Below are positions 9,615-16,141 of a stretch of 64,000 bases of DNA, in pieces. This stretch comes from Clostridium tertium (lineage in GTDB: Bacteria > Bacillota > Clostridia > Clostridiales > Clostridiaceae): NCBI RefSeq assembly GCF_017873245.1, contig NZ_JAGGJY010000014.1:47307-111306 (forward strand). Direction: 5' to 3'. How positions within the stretch are numbered: position 1 is the first letter of the stretch; every line of letters starts with the position of its first letter. Both the position numbers and the translations under genes were made by a program. The notes beneath the pieces were generated by a model. It was not told the origin of the DNA. It ran no database searches and saw only the letters and a list, made by a program, of their open reading frames with translations.

Positions 9615-11924
9615 ATGAGAAAAGAGTTAACTTCACAAGAAGTAAAATTTAATTTTAAATTCAAGGAAAGTGATCTGAAAGGCAGTGTAACAAAGATTCC
9701 TGAAATAGATAGTGAGTATGAAAAGATTGGAAGAGCTCTTAATATAAATAAAGAAGGCTATAATCTTTATTTAATCGATTCATTTTCTAAGGAAAAACTG
9801 AAGAAGCTGCAAGGTTATATAGAGGAGCAGTATAAATATCTGGAACCTCCAAAAGACATTTGCTATGTTTCATTAGAGGATGATAAGAAGCCAGAAGTAT
9901 TATTTGTTAGCAATGGTAATGGTAAAAAGCTGAAGGACGCAGTTGAAGAAATAAGAAATAATTATATAGAAATAGTAGAGGAGTTCTATAATGCATCATC
10001 TGAAGATGAAAAGGATGAACTTATAGAGGAAATACAAAGTAAGAGAAATGATTATATAAGTGAATTAATGGAGATGGCAAAGAAGGAAGATTTTGAAGTA
10101 AAGGTTACAAATAAAGGTTTTGCTTTTATTCCATTAATAAGTGGAAAAGTAATTAGCGAAAGGGAATATGATAATTTAGAAAAAAACAAAAAAGAAGCTA
10201 TTGTGGCTAAGGCATCTATTTTAAAGAAAAAAGCAGAAGCAGTTTTAGGAAAATTAAAAGACATAGAAACTAAGTCAATAAAAAAGTTAAAAGAAATATA
10301 TAGTGATTTTCTAGCAAATGAAATGGAGGGATATAAGGATGAGGTTTTACTTGAGTTTATAGATGATGATGCAGCTTATGAATATTTAGAAAAATTATTT
10401 ATATCCATGGAAAAAGAAATTATAAGTTGTTATACAATGGATATTGAAGAAGATGAAGAACAACTTTATCAACTTATAAATAAGTATGATATACATTTAC
10501 TTGTGGACAATAGTTTAAGATCTACGCCACCTGTTATTTATGAAGAGGATCCAAATTTAAACAATTTAATGGGGTTTATAGAGTATGAAAACCATAATGG
10601 TGTGTATACGACTGATATATCCTTGATAAACTCAGGAACTTTATTAAAAGCAAATGGTGGATGTTTAATTGTTAGAGTAAGTTCACTTGCTAATAATTCA
10701 TATTCATATTATCATTTGAAAAAAGCCCTTATAACTAACAAAATAACATATGATATTTCAAAATCATATGTGGAAGTAATATCAATAAGTGGATTAAAGC
10801 CACAACCAATACCTATAGATGTAAAAGTGATTTTAATAGGTGATCAAGAGACTTATGATACATTATACAGTTTAGATGAAGATTTCAGAAAGTTATTTCC
10901 ACTAAGAGCTGAGTTTAATCCTATTGTAGAGACTAATGATAATGTTACAGCTTATATAAACAAGTCTATAAAGGATAAGGTAAAGAGAAATAATCTTATG
11001 CCTATTACAGAGGATGGAGTAAATGAAATCATCAAATATTTATCAAGAACTGCAAATAGTAAGACTAAAATAAATATAGATACTACTGAAATAGAAAAAT
11101 TAATGATTTTGGCTAATGATAATGCCAAAAAGAGAAATTCATTAATGATAGAATCTAAAGATATAGTAGATATTGCATATGTTAAAGAAAGAATAGAAAA
11201 TGAATATGATAAACTTTATAAAGAAAATAAAATTTTAATATCTATTATAGGAAAAAAAGTAGGAGTTATAAATGCACTAGCCGTTTTAGATACTGGATAT
11301 CATTCTTTTGGAAAGCCTATGAGAATAACGTGCGTATCTCATAAAGGATCAGGAAGAATAGTAGATATTCATAAGGAAAGTAGACTAAGTGGAAAAATAC
11401 ATGAAAAATCAATAAATATATTAAAGGGATTACTGAATAATATAATTAATCCATATGAAGAAATACCGGTAGATTTTTATTTGAGTTTTGAACAAATTTA
11501 TGGGTTAGTTGATGGAGATAGTGCATCAGTAGCAGAGATTATATGTATTTTATCTTCATTAAGCAAAAGGCCTATAAAGCAAACAATTGCAGTAACTGGA
11601 TCTATAAATCAATTAGGTGAGGTGCAAGCAATTGGAGGTGTTAATGAAAAAATTGAAGGATTCTATAGAGTATGTGATTTTTTAGATACAGTTAAAAATA
11701 AAGGAGTTTTAATTCCTTCTTCAAATAAGGATGAATTAATATTAATACCAGAAATTGAGAAGTCTATAGAAAATGGAGATTTCCATATATATACTATGGA
11801 TAATCTAGATGACGCAATAGAAACTTTAATATTAGAAGAAGGAGAATCTTTAGAGGATTTTTATACAAGCTTACAATCAGAACTAAAAAAATATAAAAAG
11901 GTTATAGAGAAAAAAGAGGAATAG
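9615..11924 (+). CDS. Lon-family S16 protease with degenerate AAA module
   Basis: About 769 residues. The C-terminal ~200 residues are a Lon proteolytic domain with the catalytic dyad Ser636 (DGDSASVAE) and Lys679 (GGVNEKIEGF). The central part resembles the AAA_32/LonB-type ATPase, but the P-loop position reads LIDSFSKEKL (residues 53-62) with no GxxGxGK[ST], and the Walker B position reads CLIVRVSS (350-357) with no acidic pair. Residues ~190-230 are strongly coiled. A TTG at 9585 is possible, but ATG 9615 better fits MRKELTSQEV as a family start. A stretch AGGGGGG at 9561 lies far upstream behind a possible hairpin. It probably degrades or binds proteins without normal ATP hydrolysis. Spore or stress roles would be guesses. 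Confidence 0.75.
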   Translation: MRKELTSQEVKFNFKFKESDLKGSVTKIPEIDSEYEKIGRALNINKEGYNLYLIDSFSKEKLKKLQGYIEEQYKYLEPPKDICYVSLEDDKKPEVLFVSNGNGKKLKDAVEEIRNNYIEIVEEFYNASSEDEKDELIEEIQSKRNDYISELMEMAKKEDFEVKVTNKGFAFIPLISGKVISEREYDNLEKNKKEAIVAKASILKKKAEAVLGKLKDIETKSIKKLKEIYSDFLANEMEGYKDEVLLEFIDDDAAYEYLEKLFISMEKEIISCYTMDIEEDEEQLYQLINKYDIHLLVDNSLRSTPPVIYEEDPNLNNLMGFIEYENHNGVYTTDISLINSGTLLKANGGCLIVRVSSLANNSYSYYHLKKALITNKITYDISKSYVEVISISGLKPQPIPIDVKVILIGDQETYDTLYSLDEDFRKLFPLRAEFNPIVETNDNVTAYINKSIKDKVKRNNLMPITEDGVNEIIKYLSRTANSKTKINIDTTEIEKLMILANDNAKKRNSLMIESKDIVDIAYVKERIENEYDKLYKENKILISIIGKKVGVINALAVLDTGYHSFGKPMRITCVSHKGSGRIVDIHKESRLSGKIHEKSINILKGLLNNIINPYEEIPVDFYLSFEQIYGLVDGDSASVAEIICILSSLSKRPIKQTIAVTGSINQLGEVQAIGGVNEKIEGFYRVCDFLDTVKNKGVLIPSSNKDELILIPEIEKSIENGDFHIYTMDNLDDAIETLILEEGESLEDFYTSLQSELKKYKKVIEKKEE

Positions 11925-12034
11925 AAATATAAGAAAAAGTGTTAGTTTCAGAAATTTACTTTAATATAGAATTTAATTTATTTAAATTTAAGTAAATCTT
12001 TAGTACCTTTAAAAAGTTAATATCTAATTTTTAC

Positions 12035-12065
12035 AAGGGGGTCGCGTTTCGCTACCCTCTTTTAT
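12035..12065 (+). terminator. GC-rich intrinsic terminator in the gap after the Lon-like gene
   Basis: AAGGGGGTCGCG at 12035-12046 pairs with CGCTACCCTCTT (50-61, one internal mismatch and one G-T wobble), followed by TTAT. It lies about 110 nt after the Lon-like stop codon. Confidence 0.65.
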
Positions 12066-12077
12066 ACTTCCATATTA

Positions 12078-12126
12078 ATTTTTTTCTAAATGGGCTAACA
12101 AAACGCGAGCCAATTTAGAAAAAATT
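12078..12126 (+). other. Long imperfect hairpin with CGCG loop in the 415-nt gap before spoIIAA
   Basis: The left arm ends TTCTAAATGGGCT near 12096 and the right arm AGCCAATTTAGAA starts at 12108; together with flanking A/T they form a 19-bp stem with one mismatch. The loop carries AAACGCG, complementary to CGCGTTT in the terminator hairpin just upstream. The rest of the gap 11925-12339 shows only AT-rich DNA, a possible sigma-H promoter and the spoIIAA leader. Confidence 0.5.
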
Positions 12127-12261
12127 ATATAATATATTGAATTAATTTATGAAGTTTATATGAAATAATAAATAAAACACCAAAATTTTCTATTAATTTA
12201 AAAGTAATAAGATAAAAAGTTATTATTTTATTTGACTATGAATAAAATAGTATGTTAAAAT

Positions 12262-12290
12262 TATGGAAAAAGAAGGAAAATATTTGAAAT
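12262..12290 (+). promoter_or_regulatory. Possible sigma-H-type promoter of the spoIIA operon
   Basis: TATGGAAAA at 12262-12270, 12 nt, then TTTGAAAT at 12283-12290. This partly matches the sigma-H pattern (RnAGGAwWW, RnnGAAT). The spoIIA operon is sigma-H-dependent in Bacillus and clostridia, so the position is right, but the match is weak. Confidence 0.35.
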
Positions 12291-12298
12291 AACTATTG

Positions 12299-12342
12299 AG
12301 GAGGTGGGTGCTCTAAAGGAAGACTTTAGAGTAGTTTGTATG
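12299..12342 (+). promoter_or_regulatory. Structured ribosome-binding site of spoIIAA: SD, hairpin, start
   Basis: The SD AGGAGGTG is at 12299-12306 but the ATG is at 12340, 33 nt away. Between them a perfect 8-bp stem (CTCTAAAG at 12311-12318 with CTTTAGAG at 12324-12331) extends by a G-T and a T-A pair to 12309-12333. Removing the hairpin leaves an 8-nt SD-to-start spacing, which suggests that the fold brings the two together. Confidence 0.6.
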
Positions 12343-12675
12343 TATCTAAAATTCGATAAAAAAGAAGACAAACTAGTTGTTAGCCTAATGGGTGAATTAG
12401 ATCATCATAGTGCTGAAGAAGTAAGAGTTAAAATAGATGATAGGATAGATAGGGATAATATAAAAAAAGTTATATTAAACTTTAATGGAGTAACATTTAT
12501 GGATAGCTCTGGAATAGGTGTAGTAATAGGAAGATTCAAGAAAATGCAAAACAGGGATGGAAAACTTTGTGTAGCAGAAATAAATAGAACTGTTAATAAG
12601 GTTTTTGAAATATCAGGTATGTATAAAATTATTGATGTATATAGCAGTATAGATGAAGCTGTAGTCAATATTTAA
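12340..12675 (+). CDS. spoIIAA: Anti-sigma F factor antagonist SpoIIAA
   Basis: A STAS-domain protein of 111 residues. It contains [16 protein letters not shown] near residue 18 and [14 protein letters not shown] near 54, where Ser58 of DSSGIG is the residue phosphorylated by SpoIIAB in the family. Unphosphorylated SpoIIAA releases sigma F from SpoIIAB in the forespore. I choose ATG 12340 because [12 protein letters not shown] matches family N-termini; the in-frame GTG 12304 overlaps the SD itself. The RBS is structured. It is the first gene of the spoIIAA-spoIIAB-sigF operon, 14 nt before spoIIAB. The identification is secure. Confidence 0.95.
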   Translation: MYLKFDKKEDKLVVSLMGELDHHSAEEVRVKIDDRIDRDNIKKVILNFNGVTFMDSSGIGVVIGRFKKMQNRDGKLCVAEINRTVNKVFEISGMYKIIDVYSSIDEAVVNI

Positions 12676-12689
12676 TGGAGGGGTTTAAA

Positions 12690-13121
12690 ATGGTAGATAA
12701 TAAAGTGAGTATAGAGTTAATGAGTAAATCCCAAAACGAAGGGTTTGCAAGGGTTGCAGTTGCTGCATTTGTATCCCAATTAGACCCAACAGTAGAAGAA
12801 TTAACAGATGTAAAGACAGCGGTATCAGAAGCTGTAACAAATTCTATAATACATGGTTATGAAAACAAAAAAGAGGGCATAATCAAAATAGAAGCTACTA
12901 TAAGTGGAGATGAAATAACTATAAGTATTGAAGATTTTGGTAGAGGGATTACAAATGTTGAGCAAGCAATGGAACCATTATATACTTCAAAACCAGAGCT
13001 AGAAAGATCAGGGATGGGATTTACAGTTATGGAAACATTTATGGATAGCTTAGAAGTAAATAGCGAAGAAGGTAAAGGAACTAAAGTTGTAATGAAGAAG
13101 AAATTCAACACAGTAAGTTAG
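12690..13121 (+). CDS. spoIIAB: Anti-sigma F factor / serine kinase SpoIIAB
   Basis: A 143-residue GHKL-fold kinase. The N box reads [13 protein letters not shown] near residue 46, G1 reads EDFGRGI near 78 and the ATP-lid/G2 reads [15 protein letters not shown] near 105. It binds sigma F and keeps it inactive, and phosphorylates SpoIIAA. The start is ATG 12690, 7 nt after the SD GGAGGGG; an ATG at 12675 overlaps the spoIIAA stop codon and has no SD. It ends 9 nt before the sigF start, so translation is probably coupled. Confidence 0.96.
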   Translation: MVDNKVSIELMSKSQNEGFARVAVAAFVSQLDPTVEELTDVKTAVSEAVTNSIIHGYENKKEGIIKIEATISGDEITISIEDFGRGITNVEQAMEPLYTSKPELERSGMGFTVMETFMDSLEVNSEEGKGTKVVMKKKFNTVS

Positions 13122-13130
13122 GTGAAGTAT

Positions 13131-13886
13131 ATGGAAAATGGAAGTGTAAGAAAAGAGGCGTATAATTATGAAGAAAATTCACAATTAATACCTCTAGCCA
13201 AGGCAGGTAATCAAGATGCTATGAATAAAGTCATTGAAATGAATTTACCTCTTGTATCATCCATTAGTAAAAAATTCCTTAATAGGGGGTATGATTACGA
13301 AGACATATTTCAAATAGGTTCTATAGGTTTAGTTAAAGCTATAAATAATTTCGATGACAAATTTAATGTAAAGTTTTCTACCTATGCAGTTCCTATGATA
13401 ATAGGAGAAATAAAGAGGTTTATTAGAGATGATGGAATAATAAAGGTCAGTAGAAATGTAAAAAGTTTAGCTAGAAAATTACATTTTGACAAAGAGCAGC
13501 TAACTAAAAAATTAGATAGAGAACCAACTATTGAAGAACTATCTCAGTTTTCTGGAGTAGATAAAGAAGAAATACTATTTGCTATAGAATCTTCTGCTAG
13601 TATGCAATATTTATATGATACTATTCATCAAGATGATGGTGCCCCGGTTTTACTTATAGATAAACTAAGTGAAAAAGGTGAAGATGATAGTGATATGATA
13701 AATAGGATTGCATTAAAAGAAGCACTAAGAAGTCTCGATAGTAAGGCAAGACAAATAATAATGCTTAGATATTTTAAGGATAAAACACAAGTTCAAGTTG
13801 CGAAAATGCTTGGTATAAGTCAGGTTCAAGTATCTAGAATTGAAAAGAAAGTATTAGTTTTAATGAAACAAAAACTACAAGAATAA
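13131..13886 (+). CDS. sigF: Sporulation sigma factor F
   Basis: A sigma-70-family factor of 251 residues. Region 2 contains DYEDIFQIGSIGLVKAINNFD and KFSTYAVPMIIGEIKRFIRDD, region 3 starts at SRNVKSLARKLHFDKEQL, and region 4 ends with the HTH TQVQVAKMLGISQVQVSRIE. It directs the first forespore-specific transcription. ATG 13131 has the SD TAGGTGA five nt upstream; the GTG at 13122 overlaps that SD. It is the last gene of the spoIIA operon, with a terminator at 13956, and the spoVA genes follow, as in many spore-formers. Confidence 0.95.
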   Translation: MENGSVRKEAYNYEENSQLIPLAKAGNQDAMNKVIEMNLPLVSSISKKFLNRGYDYEDIFQIGSIGLVKAINNFDDKFNVKFSTYAVPMIIGEIKRFIRDDGIIKVSRNVKSLARKLHFDKEQLTKKLDREPTIEELSQFSGVDKEEILFAIESSASMQYLYDTIHQDDGAPVLLIDKLSEKGEDDSDMINRIALKEALRSLDSKARQIIMLRYFKDKTQVQVAKMLGISQVQVSRIEKKVLVLMKQKLQE

Positions 13887-13955
13887 AGAAAAATCTTAAA
13901 TTACACTTAAATTACAAATGATAATAAAGGAAAGAAAAAATGAATAATGTATAGT

Positions 13956-13993
13956 AAAAAATCTTTTGAAGTTATGTCAAAAGATTTTTTTTA
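13956..13993 (+). terminator. Intrinsic terminator of the spoIIA operon
   Basis: A perfect 14-bp stem, AAAAAATCTTTTGA at 13956-13969 with TCAAAAGATTTTTT at 13977-13990, running into T. Confidence 0.85.
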
Positions 13994-14079
13994 TTGAAAA
14001 AATTTTGAAGTATATTCCAGTGTTATATTTATTATTATTGGAATAATAAAATTATACATATTTAGAAAGGAGTAATATT

Positions 14080-14550
14080 ATGGCTAAAAAAAAGACACCA
14101 AGTGAACAACAGATATTAAATAAATTTCAAACTATTACTGATCAGACAAATCCAAAGCCTAAAATAGTAAGAAATTGTGCAAGAGCTTTTTTAGTTGGAG
14201 GAGCAATTTGTACTTTAGGTCAAATTTTTCAAACGCTTCTAGTTAAATATGGATTTCAAGAAGAAGAAGTTAAAATGTTGTTACCAATAATTATGGTATT
14301 TTTAGGAGCTTTATTAACTGGAGTAGGAATATATGATAAAATAGCATCTTTTGGAGGTGCAGGAACAGTAGTTCCAATAACAGGTTTTTCAAATGCTGTT
14401 GTTGCTCCGGCTATAGAATTTAAAAAGGAAGGTTTCGTGTTTGGAGTAGCAGCTAAAATGTTTACTATAGCAGGGCCAGTGTTAGTATATGGTATAGGAA
14501 GTTCTGTAATAATAGGTATTATTTATTATCTTATACAACTATTAAGATAA
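14080..14550 (+). CDS. spoVAC: Stage V sporulation protein AC
   Basis: A 156-residue membrane protein. After a polar N-terminus of ~45 residues come hydrophobic segments near 46-60, 68-90 and 125-150. SpoVAC forms part of the inner-spore-membrane channel that loads dipicolinic acid (DPA) in sporulation and releases it in germination. It starts at ATG 14080 after the SD AAAGGAG. spoVAD follows after 15 nt and spoVAE after that; spoVAA and spoVAB are absent, a common clostridial arrangement. In Bacillus this operon depends on sigma G, but I could not find a convincing sigma-G promoter upstream. Confidence 0.95.
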   Translation: MAKKKTPSEQQILNKFQTITDQTNPKPKIVRNCARAFLVGGAICTLGQIFQTLLVKYGFQEEEVKMLLPIIMVFLGALLTGVGIYDKIASFGGAGTVVPITGFSNAVVAPAIEFKKEGFVFGVAAKMFTIAGPVLVYGIGSSVIIGIIYYLIQLLR

Positions 14551-14565
14551 GAAAGGGGCATCACT

Positions 14566-15600
14566 ATGAGTACTAATAATTTAAATATAAAAAAAGTTGG
14601 AAAGCAAACCGTAAAACTTCAAAACCCTCCTAAAATAATAGCAACATATTCTATTGTTGGACCTAAAGAGGGTGAAGGACCTTTGAAGGAATATTTTGAT
14701 GAAATATTAAATGATGATATGTTTGGAAAAGAAAGCTATGAAAAAGCTGAGAGCGAAATGATGTATACAGCAATAACAAGTGCAATAAATCGAGCTGGAT
14801 TAAAAGAAGAGAATATAGATTATTTATTTGCTGGAGATTTATTAAATCAAATAACATCTTCATCTTTTGCAGCTAGAAAATTAAATATACCGTTCTTTGG
14901 ATTATATGGAGCTTGCTCCACTATGTCAGAATCATTAAGTGTGGCTTCTATGATGATAGACGGAGGATTTGCAGATTATGTTGTTGCATCTACTTCATCA
15001 CATTTTAGTTCAGCGGAAAGGCAATTTAGGTTTCCTTTAGAATATGGGTCACAAAGAAGTCCATTGGCTCAGTGGACAGTAACTGGTTCAGGTGCTATGG
15101 TTCTTGGAAAAAGTGGTGATTTTCCAGAAGTGACATATATAACAACAGGAGTTGTAAAAGATTATGGAATAAAAGATCCCAATAATATGGGAGCGGCTAT
15201 GGCACCAGCAGCAGTAGATACAATAGCAAGGCATTTCAAGGATACAGGTAGAGATCCTAAATTTTACGATGTAATTGCAACAGGAGATTTAGGTAAAGTA
15301 GGTAAGGAAATAACATGTAAATTACTATTAGAATATGGATATGATATAAGAGAAAATTATTTTGATTGTGGCGATATGATATATGACGATACAGTTCAAA
15401 ATACAGATTCAGGTGGAAGTGGATGTGGATGCTCAGCTGTGGTATCATCAGGATGTTTCTATAAAAAATTAATGAGAAAAGAAATAAAAAATCTTTTATT
15501 AATTTCTACAGGAGCTCTTATGAGTACAACCTCATCTTTACAAGGAGAAAGTATCCCTGGAATAGCACATGCTGTAGCAATAGAATTTAAAGAAAAATAG
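14566..15600 (+). CDS. spoVAD: Stage V sporulation protein AD
   Basis: This 344-residue protein has a thiolase-like fold and in the family binds dipicolinic acid on the inner spore membrane. Features include GLYGACSTMSESLSVAS near residue 113, GGFADYVVASTSSHF and a glycine-rich SGGSGCGCSAVV near 284. The thiolase-type catalytic Cys is not expected to act as an acyltransferase here. It sits between spoVAC (15 nt) and spoVAE (15 nt) with its own SD AAAGGGG, in one operon. Full length. Confidence 0.95.
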   Translation: MSTNNLNIKKVGKQTVKLQNPPKIIATYSIVGPKEGEGPLKEYFDEILNDDMFGKESYEKAESEMMYTAITSAINRAGLKEENIDYLFAGDLLNQITSSSFAARKLNIPFFGLYGACSTMSESLSVASMMIDGGFADYVVASTSSHFSSAERQFRFPLEYGSQRSPLAQWTVTGSGAMVLGKSGDFPEVTYITTGVVKDYGIKDPNNMGAAMAPAAVDTIARHFKDTGRDPKFYDVIATGDLGKVGKEITCKLLLEYGYDIRENYFDCGDMIYDDTVQNTDSGGSGCGCSAVVSSGCFYKKLMRKEIKNLLLISTGALMSTTSSLQGESIPGIAHAVAIEFKEK

Positions 15601-15615
15601 AAAGGGGAAACTAGT

Positions 15616-15972
15616 ATGGAGTATTTAAATGCTTTTATCGTAGGTGGAATAATATGTGTAATAGGACAAATTCTTATGGATACAACAAAGTTAACACCAG
15701 CAAGAATATTAGTAATCTTTGTAACTGTTGGAGCAATATTAGGTGCGTTCGGAATATATGATAAATTAGTAGAAATAGGTGGAGCTGGAGCGACAGTGCC
15801 GTTGCCTGGCTTTGGAAACTCACTTGCAAAAGGTGCTATAAAAGCCGTTGAAGAAAAAGGATTAATAGGCGCTTTTACAGGTGGAATAACTGGAACAGCA
15901 GCAGGAATAACAGCTGCAATTTTCTTTGGATACATAATGGCATTAATATTTAATCCAAAAACAAAATCTTAA
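15616..15972 (+). CDS. spoVAE: Stage V sporulation protein AE
   Basis: A 118-residue integral membrane protein with hydrophobic segments at about 5-25, 33-52 and 85-112, separated by a glycine-rich GGAGATVPLPGFGNSLAKG loop also seen in SpoVAC. It is the SpoVAEb-type subunit of the DPA channel. SD AAAGGGG, ATG 15616. It is the last gene of spoVACDE, followed by a terminator at 16016. Confidence 0.94.
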   Translation: MEYLNAFIVGGIICVIGQILMDTTKLTPARILVIFVTVGAILGAFGIYDKLVEIGGAGATVPLPGFGNSLAKGAIKAVEEKGLIGAFTGGITGTAAGITAAIFFGYIMALIFNPKTKS

Positions 15973-16015
15973 TAGTTTATAGAAAATATTAGAAATTAAT
16001 ACTTTAAAAAAATAT

Positions 16016-16057
16016 CCTAACAACTTATACTATAAGTGTTAGGTTTTTCTTTTTTTA
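16016..16057 (+). terminator. Intrinsic terminator of the spoVA operon
   Basis: CCTAACAACTTATA at 16016-16029 pairs with TATAAGTGTTAGG at 16031-16043 (one bulged A), followed by TTTTTCTTTTTTT. Confidence 0.85.
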
Positions 16058-16141
16058 GTTAAATATAAAAAATGATATAATTAAAATAACTTAAAAAATG
16101 ATAGTAATAAATGGCGAATTATTAGAGGTAGGAGGAGGAAA

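Noticed and set aside
12304..12339. GTG 12304 as the spoIIAA start
   Set aside because: It overlaps the SD AGGAGGTG itself and would add 12 residues not expected from the family; ATG 12340 gives the conserved N-terminus.
14000..14079. Sigma-G promoter for spoVAC
   Set aside because: CATATTTA at 14057 vaguely resembles a -10, but no matching -35 occurs at 17-18 nt spacing.
15459..15935. 158-codon open frame on the minus strand, antisense to the spoVAD end and spoVAE
   Set aside because: The translation is Pro/Ile/Ala-rich without domain features, has no SD, and is fully opposite well-recognised spoVA genes; such mirrors are common opposite small-residue-rich membrane proteins.
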